From assembly GCA_029582265.1 (NCBI GenBank), contig JAQQFT010000023.1, positions 1,141,071-1,205,070 on the forward strand: 64,000 nucleotides of DNA, given 5' to 3'. Positions 37,101-49,900 of this stretch are shown in pieces (within the stretch, counting starts at the first letter, position 1; the number at the start of each line of letters is the position of its first letter). The stretch comes from Zoroaster sp. YZ-2022 (taxonomy: Eukaryota > Echinodermata > Asteroidea > Forcipulatida > Zoroasteridae). The notes under the pieces were generated by a model that saw only the letters and a list, made by a program, of their open reading frames with translations, was not told where the DNA came from and made no database searches. Position numbers and translations under genes: made by a program.

Positions 37101-37499
37101 TTGAATTTGGAATTTTTTCGTACCTTAAACGGCCTCCATGGACACTTAGCCATCTGTAAAATACCGTCAACTTGCATGCGGTTTCACCGCAAACAATACA
37201 GTACTATACAGTGTTACAAAAAAAACAGTCTAGGGTTGGGAATAACTTTTAAAGTTTTCAAGGGAGGCCGATAATTTTATATCTAAATTAAAGCTTAGGT
37301 TCTCCCTTTCAGAAAAACACCATACTTTTGAATTTGGATAATTTTGTCGTACCTTAAACGGCCTCCATGGACACTTAGCCCTCTGTAAAATACCGTCAAC
37401 TTGCATGCGGTTTCACCGCAAACAGTACAGCACTATACAGTGTTACAAAAAAAAACATTTCTATGGTTGGGAATAACTTTTAAAGTTTTTTAAAGGGGA
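16161..37499 (-). repeat. Satellite array, reversed orientation, regular middle block with five-monomer higher-order repeat
   Basis: About 93 monomers, all the reverse complement of the left block, spaced near 230 bp (landmark ATGCGG at 16191, 16423, 16653, 16883). This is the cleanest part of the window. A fixed order of types is visible from 17.4 to 19.0 kb: CAGTCTAGGG with AATGTCCG or AATGTTCG; then GAAATTCTATGGTAGGG with CATTGACAC; then TCATTTCTATGG; then a copy with TACATTTG and CTCTTTAAAAT; then a copy with CTTACGTTCTCC; and back. CAGTCTAGGG occurs at 17396, 18553, 19708, 21550, 23634, 25942, 36082 and 37226. Between about 26 and 36 kb the copies are mostly one generic type (ACATTTCTATGG). 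No gene or mobile element is seen. The last bases before the gap (TTTTTTAAAGGGGA) are irregular, like a contig end. Confidence 0.96.
17396..18552 (-). repeat. Example five-monomer higher-order repeat unit (1,157 bp)
   Basis: The unit runs from one CAGTCTAGGG marker to the base before the next. It holds five monomers distinguished by their A-tract and junction variants. Two are very distinctive: one with GGTAGGGAATAAC and CCTCCATTGACAC, and one with TACATTTGAATTTGG followed by CTCTTTAAAATACC. The next unit, 18553-19707, is 1,155 bp. It repeats the first two monomers closely and then carries different third to fifth monomers (for example GACACGTAGCC with TTTCATCGC), so units are mosaics and not perfect copies. 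Confidence 0.8.
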
Positions 37500-37999
37500 N
37501 NNNNNNNNNNNNNNNNNNNNNNNNNNNNNNNNNNNNNNNNNNNNNNNNNNNNNNNNNNNNNNNNNNNNNNNNNNNNNNNNNNNNNNNNNNNNNNNNNNNN
37601 NNNNNNNNNNNNNNNNNNNNNNNNNNNNNNNNNNNNNNNNNNNNNNNNNNNNNNNNNNNNNNNNNNNNNNNNNNNNNNNNNNNNNNNNNNNNNNNNNNNN
37701 NNNNNNNNNNNNNNNNNNNNNNNNNNNNNNNNNNNNNNNNNNNNNNNNNNNNNNNNNNNNNNNNNNNNNNNNNNNNNNNNNNNNNNNNNNNNNNNNNNNN
37801 NNNNNNNNNNNNNNNNNNNNNNNNNNNNNNNNNNNNNNNNNNNNNNNNNNNNNNNNNNNNNNNNNNNNNNNNNNNNNNNNNNNNNNNNNNNNNNNNNNNN
37901 NNNNNNNNNNNNNNNNNNNNNNNNNNNNNNNNNNNNNNNNNNNNNNNNNNNNNNNNNNNNNNNNNNNNNNNNNNNNNNNNNNNNNNNNNNNNNNNNNNN
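37500..37999. other. Assembly gap of exactly 500 N
   Basis: A second placeholder gap of the same length as the first, so the size is arbitrary. Satellite orientation is the same on both sides. Both flanking ends are slightly irregular, as expected for collapsed or truncated contig ends inside a tandem array. Confidence 0.99.
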
Positions 38000-40900
38000 G
38001 AAAACAAACAGCACTATACAGTGTTACAAAAAAACATTTCTATGGTTGGGAATAACTTTTAAAGTTTTCAAGGAGGCCGATAATTTTATATCTAAATTAA
38101 AGCTTAGGTTCTCCCTTTCAGAAAACACCATACTTTTGAATTTGGATAATGTTTTCGTACCTTAAACGGCCTCCATGGACACTTAGCCCTCTGTAAAATA
38201 CCGTCAACTTGCATGCGGTTTCACCGCAAACAATACAGCACTATACAGTGTTACAAACAAAAACATTTCTATGGTTGGGAATAACTTTTAAAGTTTTCAA
38301 GGGAGGCCGATAATTTTATATCTAAATTAAAGCTTAGGTTCTCCCTTCAGAAAAACACCATACTTTTGAATTTGGATAATTTTTCGTACCTTAAACGGCC
38401 TCCATGGACACTTAGCCCTCTGTAAATACTGTCAACTTGCATGCGGTTTCACCGCAAACAATACAGCACTATACAGTGTTACAAAAAAACATTTCTATGG
38501 TTGGGAATAACTTTAAAGTTTTCAAGGAGGCCGATAATTTTATATCTAAATTAAAGCTTAGGTTCTCGCCTTTCAGAAAAACACCATACTTTTGAATTTG
38601 GATAATTTTTTCGTACCTTAAACGGCCTCCATGGACACTTAGCCCTCTGTAAAATACAGTCAACTTGCATGCGGTTTCACCGCAAACAATACAGCACTAT
38701 ACAGTGTTACAAAAAAAACATTTCTATGGTTGGGAATAACTTTAAAGTTTTCAAGGGAGGCCGATAATTTTATATCTAAATTAAAGCTTAGGTTCTCCCT
38801 TTCAGAAAAACACCATACTTTTGAATTTGGATAATTTTTTTCGTACCATAAACGGCCTCGATGGACACTTAGCCCTCTGTAAAATACTGTCAACTTGCAT
38901 GCGGTTTCACCGCAAACAATACAGCACTATACAGTGTTACAAAAAAACATTTCTATGGTTGGGAATAACTTTAAAGTTTTCAAGGGAGGCCGATAATTTT
39001 ATATCTAAATTAAAGCTTAGGTTCTCCCTTTCAGAAAAACACCATACTTTTGAATTTGGATAATTTTTTCGTACCTTAAACGGCCTCCATGGACACTTAG
39101 CCCTCTGTAAAATACTGTCAACTTGCATGCGGTTTCACCGCAAACAATACAGCACTATACAGTGTTACAAAAAAACATTTCTATGGTTGGGAATAACTTT
39201 AAAGTTTTCAAGGAGGCCGATAATTTTATATCTAAATTAAAGCTTAGGTTCTCCCCTTCAGAAAAACACCATACTTTTGAATTTGGATAATTTTTTCGTA
39301 CCTTAAACGGCCTCCATGGACACTTAGCCCTCTGTAAAATACGTGTCAATCTCCATGCGGTTTCACCGCAAACAATACAGCACTATACAGTGTTACAAAA
39401 AGAGATGAATATAGTGGGGTATAACTTTAAAGTTTTCAAGGGAGGCCGATAATTTTATATCTAAATTAAAGCTTAGGTTCTCCCCTTTCAGAAAAACACC
39501 ATACTTTTGAATTTGGATAATTATTTCGTACCTTAAACGGCCTCCATGGACACTTAGCCCTCTGTAAAATACGGTCAACTTGCATGCGGTTTCACCGCAA
39601 ACAATACAGCACTATACAGTGTTACAAAAAAAACATTTCTATGGTTGGGAATAACTTTAAATGTTTTCAAGGTAGGCTGATAATTTTATATCTAAATTAA
39701 AGCTTAGGTTCTCCTCTTTCAGAAAAACACCATACTTTTGAATTTGGATAATTATTTCGTACCTTAAACGGCCTCCATGGACACTTAGCCCTCTGTAAAA
39801 TACTGTCAACTTGCATGCGGTTTCACCGCAAACAATACAGCACTATACAGTGTTACCAAAAAAATTATATGGTTGGGAATAACTTTTAAAGTTTTCAAGG
39901 GAGGCCGATAATTTTATATCTAAATTAAAGCGTAGGTTCTCCCCTTTCAGAAAAACACCATACTTTTGAATTTGGATAATGTTTTCGTACCTTAAACGGC
40001 CTCCATGGACACTTAGCCCTCTGTAAAATACTGTCAACTTGCATGCGGTTTCACCGCAAACAATACAGCACTATACAGTGTTACAAAAATACATTTCTAT
40101 GGTTGGGAATAACTTTAAAGTTTTCAAGGGAGGCCGATAATTTTATATCTAAATTAAAGCTTAGGTTCTCCCTTTCAGAAAACACCATACTTTTGAATTT
40201 GATAATTTTTCGTACCTTAAACGGCCTCCATGGACACTTAGCCCTCTGTAAAATACTGTCAACTTGCATGCGGTTTCACCGCAAACAATACAGCACTATA
40301 CAGTGTTACAAAAACATTTCTATGGTTGGGAATAACTTTAAAGTTTTCAAGGAGGCCGATAATTTTATATCTAAATTAAAGCTTAGGTTCTCCCCTTTCA
40401 GAAAAACACCATACTTTTGAATTTGGATAATTATTTCGTACCTTAAACGGCCTCCATGGACACTTAGCCCTCTGTAAAATACGGTCAACTTGCATGCGGT
40501 TTCAACGCAAACAATACAGCACTATACAGTGTTACAAACAAACATTTCTATGATTGGGAATAACTTTGAAAGTTTTCAAGGGAGGCCGATAATTTTATAT
40601 CTAAATTAAAGCTTAGGTTCTCCCCTTTCAGAAAAACCCAATACTTTTGAATTTGGAATTTTTTCGTACCTTAAACGGCCTCCATGGACACTTAGCCCTC
40701 TGTAAAATACCGTCAACTTCCATGCGGTTTCACCGCAAACAATACAGCACTATACAGTGTTACAAAATAAATGATTTCTATGGTTGGGAATAACCTTTAA
40801 AGTGTTCAAGGGAGGCCGATAATTTTATATCTAAAGTAAAGCTTAGGTTCTCCCCTTTCAGAAAAACACCATACTTTCTTATTTGAATAATTTTTTCGTA

Positions 40901-43900
40901 CCTTAATCGGCATCCATGGACACTTAGCCCTCTGTAAAATACCGTCAACTTGCATGCGGTTTCACCGCAAACAATACAGCACTATACAGTGTTACACAAA
41001 ATTTTTCAACTATGTTTGGGAATAACTTTTAAAGATTTCTAAGGAGGTCGAAGAATTTATATCTAAATTAAAGGGTAGGTTCTCCCTTCAGAAAACACCA
41101 TACTTTTGAATTTGGATAATTTTTTCGTACCTTAAACGGCCTCCATGGACACTTAGCCCTCTGTAAAATACTGTCAATCTGCATGCGGTTTCACCGCAAA
41201 CAATACAGCACTATACAGTGTTACACAAAAATCATTTCTATGGTTGGGAATAACTTTAAAGTTTTCAAGGGAGGCCGATAATTTTATATCTAAATTAAAG
41301 CTTAGGTTCTCCCCTTCAGAAAACACCATACTTTTGAATTTGGATAATTTTTTCGTACCTTAAACGGCCTCCATGGACACTTAGCCCTCTGTAAAATACC
41401 GTCAACTTGCATGCGGTTTCACCGCAAACAATACAGCACTATACAGTGTTACAAAACAAAACATTTCTATGGTTGGGAATAACTTTTAAAGTTTTCAAGG
41501 GAGGCCGATAATTTTATATCTAAATTAAAGCTTAGGTTCTCCCCTTTCAGAAAAACACCATACTTTTGAATTTGGATAATTTTTTCGTACCTTAAACGGC
41601 CTCCATGGACACTTAGCCCTCTGTAAAATACCGTCAACTTGCATGCGGTTTCACCGCAAACAATACAGCACTATACAGTGTTACAAAAATAAAGATTTCT
41701 ATGGTTGGGAATAACTTTTAAAGTTTTCAAGGGAGGCCGATAATTTTATATCTAAATTAAAGCTTAGGTTCTCCCCTTTCAGAAAAACACCATACTTTTG
41801 AATTTGGATAATATTTTCGTACCTTAAACGGCCTCCATGGACACTTAGCCATCTGTAAAATACCGTCAACTTGCATGCGGTTTCACCGCAAACAATACAG
41901 CACTATACAGTGTTACAAAAAAAACATTTCTATGGTTGGGAATAACTTTTAAAGTTTTCAAGGGAGGCTGATAATTTTATATCTAAATTAAAGCTTAGGT
42001 TCTCCCCTTTCAGAAAAACACCATACTTTTGAATTTGGATAATTTTTTCGTACCTTAAACGGCCTCCATGGACACTTAGCCCTCTGTAAAATACGGTCAA
42101 CTTGCATGCGGTTTCACCGCAAACAATACAGCACTATACAGTGTTACAAAAAAATCATTTCTATGGTTGGGAATAACTTTTAAAGTTTTCAAAGGGAGGC
42201 CGATAATTTTATATCTAAATTAAAGCTTAGGTTCTCCCTTTCAGAAAACACCATACTTTTGAATTTGGATAATTATTTCGTACCTTAAACGGCCTCCATG
42301 GACACTTAGCCCTCTGTAAAATACGGTCAACTTGCATGCGGTTTCACCGCAAACAATACAGCACTATACAGTGTTACAAAAAAATACATTTCTATGGTTG
42401 GGAATAACTTTTAAAGTTTTCAAGGGAGGCCGATAATTTTATATCTAAATTAAAGCTTAGGTTCTCCCTTTCAGAAAAACACCATACTTTTGAATTTGGA
42501 TAATTTTTTCGTACCTTAAACGGCCTCCATGGACACTTAGCCCTCTGTAAAATACTGTCAATCTCCATGCGGTTTCACCGCAAACAATACAGCACTATAC
42601 AGTGTTACACAAAAAATCATTTCTATGGTTGGGAATAAATGTTAAATTTTTCAAGGGAGGCAAATCATTTTATATCTAAATTAAAGCTTAGGTTCTGCCC
42701 TTTCAGAAAAACACCATACTTTTGAATTTGGATAATTTTTTCGTACCTTAAACGGCCTCCATGGACACTTAGCCCTCTGTAAAATACCGTCAACTTGCAT
42801 GCGGTTTCACCGCAAACAATACAGCACTATACAGTGTTACAAAACAAAACATTTCTATGGTTGGGAATAACTTTTAAAGTTTTCAAGGGAGGCCGATAAT
42901 TTTATATCTAAATTAAAGCTTAGGTTCTCCCCTTTCAGAAAAACACCATACTTTTGAATTTGGATAATTTTTTCGTACCTTAAACGGCCTCCATGGACAC
43001 TTAGCCCTCTGTAAAATACCGTCAACTTGCATGCGGTTTCACCGCAAACAATACAGCACTATACAGTGTTACAAAAAACATTTCTATGGTTGGGAATAAC
43101 TTTAAAGTTTTCAAGGGAGGCCGATAATTTTATATCTAAATTAAAGCTTAGGTTCTCCCCTTCAGAAAAACACTATACTTTTGATTTTGGATTATTATTT
43201 CGTTCCTTAATGGGCCTCCATGTACACTTAGCCTCTCTGTAAAATACTGTCAACTTGCATGCGGTTTCACCGCAAACAATACAGCACTATACAGTGTTAC
43301 AAAAAATACATTTCTATGGTTGGGAATAACTTTAAAGTTTTCAAGGAGGCCGATAATTTTATATCTAAATTAAAGCTTAGGTTCTCCCCTTTCAGAAAAA
43401 CACCATACTTTTGAATTTGGATAATTTTTTCGTACCTTAAACGGCCTCCATGGACACTTAGCCCTCTGTAAAATACCGTCAACTTGCATTCGGTTTCACC
43501 GCAAACAATAGAGCACTATACAGTGTTACAAAAAAAATCATTTCTATGGTTGGGAATAACTTTTAAAGTTTTCAAGGGAGGCCGATAATGTTATATCTAA
43601 ATTAAAGCTTAGGTTCTCCCCTTTCAGAAAACACCATACTTTTGAATTTGGAATTTATTTCGTACCTTAAACGGCCTCCATGGACACTTAGCCCTCTGTA
43701 AAATACCGTCAACTTCCATGCGGTTTCACCGCAAACAATACAGCACTATACAGTGTTACAAAAAAAAGATTTCTATGGTTGGGAATAACTTTAAATTTTT
43801 ACAGGGGAGTCCGATAATTTAATATCTAAATTAAAGCTTAGGTTCTCCCTTTCAGAAAAACACCATAGTTTTGAATTTGGATAATGTTTTCGTACCTTAA

Positions 43901-46900
43901 ACGGCCTCCATGGACACTTAGCCCTCTGTAAAATACGGTCAACTTGCATGCGGTTTCACCGCAAACAATACAGCACTATACAGTGTTACAAAAAATACAT
44001 TTCTATGGTTGGGAATAACTTTTAAAGTTTTCAAGGGAGGCCGATAATTTTATATCTAAATTAAAGCTTAGGTTCTCCCTTCAGAAAACACCATACTTTT
44101 GAATTTGGATAATTATTTCGTACCTTAAACGGCCTCCATGGACACTTAGCCCTCTGTAAAATACGGTCAACTTGCATGCGGTTTCACCGCAAACAATACA
44201 GCACTATACAGTGTTACAAAAAAATCATTTCTATGGTTGGGAATAACTTTAAAAGTTTTCAAGGGAGGCCGATAATTTTATATCTAAATTAAAGCTTAGG
44301 TTCTCCCCTTTCAGAAAAACACCATACTTTTGAATTTGGATAATTTTTACGTACCTTAAACGGCCTCCATGGACACTTAGCCCTCTGTAAAATACGGTCA
44401 ACTTGCATGCGGTTTCACCGCAAACAATACAGCACTATACAGTGTTACAAAAAAAACATTTCTATGGTTGGGAATAACTTTAAAGTTTTCAAGGGAGGCC
44501 GATAATTTTATATCTAAATTAAAGCTTAGGTTCTCCCCTTTCAGAAAAACACCATACTTTTGAATTTGGATAATTTTTTTCGTACCTTAAACGGCCTCCA
44601 TTGACACTTAGCCCTCTGTAAAATACCGTCAACTTGCATGCGGTTTCACCGCAAACAATACAGCACTATACAGTGTTACAAGAAAAACATTTCTATTGTT
44701 GGGAATAACTTTTAAAGTTTTCAAGGGAGGCCGATAATTTTATATCTAAATTAAAGCTTAGGTTCTCCCCTTTCAGAAAAACACCATACTTTTGAATTTG
44801 GATAATTTTTTCGTACCTTAAACGGCCTCCATGGACACTTAGCCCCCTGTAAAATACGGTCAACTTGCATGCGGTTTCACAGAAAACAATACAGCACTAT
44901 ACAGTGTTACAAAAAAACATTTATATTGTTGGGAATAACTTTTAAAGTTTTCAAGGGAGGCCGATAATTTTATATCTAAATTAAAGCTTAGCTTCTCCCC
45001 TTTCAGAAAAACACCATACTTTTGAATTTGGATAATTTGTTCGTACTTTAAACGGCCTCCATGGACACATAGCCCTCTGTAAAATACGGTCAACTTGCAT
45101 GCGGTTTCACCGCAAACAATACAGCACTATACAGTGTTACACAAAAAAAGCATTTCTAGGGTTGTGAATAACTTTAAAGTTTTCAAGGGAGGCCGATAAT
45201 TTTATATCTAAATTAAAGCTTAGGTTCTCCCCTTTCAGAAAAACACCATACTTTTGAATTTGGATAATTTTCGTACTTTAAACGGCCTCCATGGACACTT
45301 AGCCCTCTGTAAAATACGGTCAACTTGCATGCGGTTTCACCGCAAACAATACAGCACTATACAGTGTTACAAAAACAAATTCTAGGGTTGGGAATAACTT
45401 TTAAAGTTTTCAAGGGAGGCCGATAATTTTATATCTAAATTAAAGCTTAGGTTCTCCCCTTTCAGAAAAACACCATACTTTTGAATTTGGAATTTTTTTT
45501 CGTACCTTAAACGGCCTCCATGGACACTTAGCCCTCTGTAAAATACCGTCAACTTGCATGCGGTTTCACCGCAAACAATACAGCACTATACAGTTTTACA
45601 AAAAAATACATTTCTATGGTTGGGAATAACTTTTAAAGTTTTCAAGGGAGGCCGATAATTTTATATCTAAATTAAAGCTTAGGTTCTCCCCTTTCAGAAA
45701 AACACCATACTTTTGAATTTGGATAATTTTTTCGTACCTTAAACGGCCTCCATTGACACTTAGCCCTCTGTAAAATACCGTCAACTTGCATGCGGTTTCA
45801 CCGCAAACAATACAGCACTATACAGTGTTACACAAAAAATCATTTCTATGGTTGGGAATAACTTTTAATGTTTTCAAGGAGGCCGATAATTTTATATCTA
45901 AATTAAAGCTTAGGTTCTCCCTTTCAGAAAAACACCATACTTTTGAATTTGGATAATTTTTTCGTACCTTAAACGGCCTCCATGGACACTTAGCCCTCTG
46001 TAAAATACCGTCAACTTGCATGCGGTTTCACCGCAAACAATACAGCACTATACAGTGTTACAAAAAACATTTCTATGGTTGGGAATAACTTTTAAAGTTT
46101 TCAAGGGAGGCCGATAATTGTATATCTAAATTAAAGCTTAGGTTCTCCCCTTTCAGAAAAACACCATACTTTTGAATTTGGATAATATTTTCGTACCTTA
46201 AACGGCCTCCATGGACACTTAGCCCTCTGTAAAATACCGTCAACTTCCATGCGGTTTCACCGCAAACAATACAGCACTATACAGTGTTACAAACAAAACA
46301 TTTCTATGGTTGGGAATAACTTTAAAGTTTTCAAGGGAGGCCGATAATTTTATATCTAAATTAAAGCTTAGGTGCTCCCTTCAGAAAAACACCATACTTT
46401 TGAATTCGGAATTTTTTTTCGTACCTTAAACGGCCTCCATGGACACTTAGCCCTCTGTAAAATACTGTCAACTCCATGCGGTTTCACCGCAAACAATACA
46501 GCACTATACAGTGTTACAAAAAAAACATTTCTATGGTTGGGAATAACTTTTAAAGTTTTCAAGGAGGCCGATAATTTTATATCTAAATTAAAGCTTAGGT
46601 TCTCCCCTTTCAGAAAACACCATATACTTTTGAATTTGGATAATTTTTTCGTACCTTAAACTGCCTCCATTGACACTTAGCCTCTCTGTAAAATACTGTC
46701 AACTTGCATGCGGTTTCACCGCAAACAATACAGCACTATTCAGTGTTACAAAAACATTTCTATGGTTGGGAATAACTTTTAAAGTTTTCAAGGGAGGCCG
46801 ATAATTTTATATCTAAATTAAAGCTTAGGTTCTACCCTTTCAGAAAAACACCATACTTTTGAATTTGGATAATTTTTTCGTACCTTAAACGGCCTCCATG

Positions 46901-49900
46901 GACACTTAGCCCTCTGTAAAATACCGTCAACTTGCATGCGGTTTCACCGCAAACAATACAGCACTATACAGTGTTACAAAAAAAACATTTCTATGGTTGG
47001 GAATAACTTTTAAAGTTTTCAAGGGAGGCCGATAATTTTATATCTAAATTAAAGCTTAGGTTCTCCCTTTCAGAAAAACACCATACTTTTGAATTTGGAT
47101 AATATTTTCGTACCTTAAACGGCCTCCATGGACACTTAGCCCTCTGTAAAATACGGTCAACTTGCATGCGGTTTCACCGCAAACAATACAGCACTATACA
47201 GTGTTACAAAAAAACATTTCTATGGTTGGGAATAACTTTAAACATTTTCAAGGGAGGCCGATAATTTTATATCTAAATTAAAGCTTAGGTTCTCCCCTTT
47301 CAGAAAAACACCATACTTTTGAATTTGGAATTTTTTCGTACCTTAAACGGCCTCCATGGACACTTAGCCCTCTGTAAAATACGGTCAACTTGCATGCGGT
47401 TTCACCGCAAACAATACAGCACTATACAGTGTTACAAAAATAAACATTTCTATGGTTGGGAATAACTTTTAAAGTTTTCAAGAGAGGCCGATAATTTTAT
47501 ATCTAAATTAAAGCTTAGGTTCTCCCCTTTCAGAAAAACACCATACTTTTGAATTTGGAAAAATGTTTTCGTACCTTAAACGGCCTCCATGGACACTTAG
47601 CCCTCTGTAAAATACTGTCAATCTTGCATGCGGTTTCACCGCAAACAATACAGCACTATACAGTGTTACAAAAAAATACATTTCTATGGTTGGGAATAAC
47701 TTTTAAAGTTTTCAAGGAGGCCGATAATTTTATATCTAAATTAAAGCTTAGGTTCTCCCTTTCAGAAAAACACCATACTTTTGAATTTGGATAATTTTTT
47801 CGTACCTTAAACGGCCTCCATGGACACTTAGCCCTCTGTAAAATACTGTCAACTTGCATGCGGTTTCACCGCAAACAATACAGCACTATACAGTGTTACA
47901 AAAAACATTTCTATGGTTGGGAATAACTTTTAAAGTTTTCAAGGAGGCCGATAATTTTATATCTAAATTAAAGCTTAGGTTCTCCCTTTCAGAAAAACAC
48001 CATACTTTTGAATTTGGATAATTTTTTCGTACCTTAAACGGCCTCCATGGACACTTAGCCCTCTGTAAAATACTGTCAACTTGCATGCGGTTTCACCGCA
48101 AACAATACAGCACTATACAGTGTTACAAAAAAACATTTCTATGGTTGGGAATAACTTTAAAGTTTTCAAGGGAGGCCGATAATTTTATATCTAAATTAAA
48201 GCTTAGGTTCTCCCTTTCAGAAAAACACCATACTTTTGAATTTGGATAATTTTTTCGTACCTTAAACGGCCTCCATGGACACTTAGCCCTCTGTAAAATA
48301 CCGTCAACTTCCATGCGGTTTCACCGCAAACAATACAGCACTATACAGTGTTACAAAAACAAATATTTCTATGGTTGGGAATAACTTTTAAAGTTTTGAA
48401 GGGAGGCCGATAATTTTATATCTATATTAAAGCTTAGGTTCTCCCCTTTCAGAAAAACACCATACTTTTGAATTTGGATTTTTTTTTCGTACCTTAAACG
48501 GCCTCCATGGACACTTAGCCCTCTGTAAAATACCGTCAACTTGCATGCGGTTTCACCGCAAACAATACAGCACTATACAGTGTTACAAAAAAATACATTT
48601 CTATGGTTGGGAATAACTATTAAAGTTTTCAAGGAGGCCGATAATTTTATATCTAAATTAAAGCTTAGGTTCTCCCCTGTCATAAAAACACCATACTTTT
48701 GAATTTGGAATTTATTTTTCGTACCTTAAACGGCGTCCATGGACACTTAGCCCTCTGTAAAATACGGTCAACTTGCATGCGGTTTCACCGCAAACAATAC
48801 AGCACTATACAGTGTTACACAAAAATCAGAGCTATGGTAGGGAATAACTTATAAAGTTTTCAAGGGAGGCCGATAATTCTATATCTAAATTAAAGCTTAG
48901 GTTCTGCCCTTTCAGTAAAACAACATACTTTTGATATTGGATTATTTTTTGTTATCTTAAACGGCCTCCATGGACACTTAGCCCTCTGTAAAATACGGTC
49001 AACTTGCATGCGGTTTCACCGCAAACTATACAGCACTATACAGTGTTACAAAAAACATTTCTATGGTTGGGAATAACTTTAAAGTTTTCAAGGGAGGCCG
49101 ATAATTTTATATCTAAATTAAAGCTTAGGTTCTCCCTTTCAGAAAACACCATACTTTTGAATTTGATAATATTTTCGTACCTTAAACGGCCTCCATGGAC
49201 ACTTAGCCCTCTGTAAAATACCGTCAACTTGCATGCGGTTTCACCGCAAACAATACAGCACTATACAGTGTTACAAAAAAAACCATTTCTATGGTTGGGA
49301 ATAACTTTTAAAGTTTTCAAGGGAGGCCGATAATTTTATATCTAAATTAAAGCTTAGGTTCTCCCCTTTCAGAAAAACACCATACTTTTGAATTTGGATA
49401 ATTTTTTCGTACCTTAAACGGCCTCCATGGACACTTAGCCCTCTGTAAAATACCGTCAACTTGCATGCGGTTTCACCGCAAACAATACAGCACTATACAG
49501 TGTTACAAAAATAAAGATTTCTATGGTTGGGAATAACTGTTAAAGTTTTCAAGGGAGGCCGATCATTTTATATCTAAATTAAAGCTTAGGTTCTACCCTT
49601 TCAGAAAAACACCATACTTTTGAATTTGGATAATTTTTTCGTACCTTAAACGGCCTCCATGGACACTTAGCCCTCTGTAAAATACCGTCAACTTGCATGC
49701 GGTTTCACCGCAAACAATACAGCACTATACAGTGTTACACAAAAAACATTTCTATGGTTGGGAATAACTTTAAACTTTTCAAGGGAGGCCGATAATTTTA
49801 TATCTAAATTAAAGCTTAGGTTCTCCCCTTTCAGAAAAACACCATACTTTTGAATTTGGAATTTATTTTCGTACCTTAAACGGCCTCCATGGACACTTAG

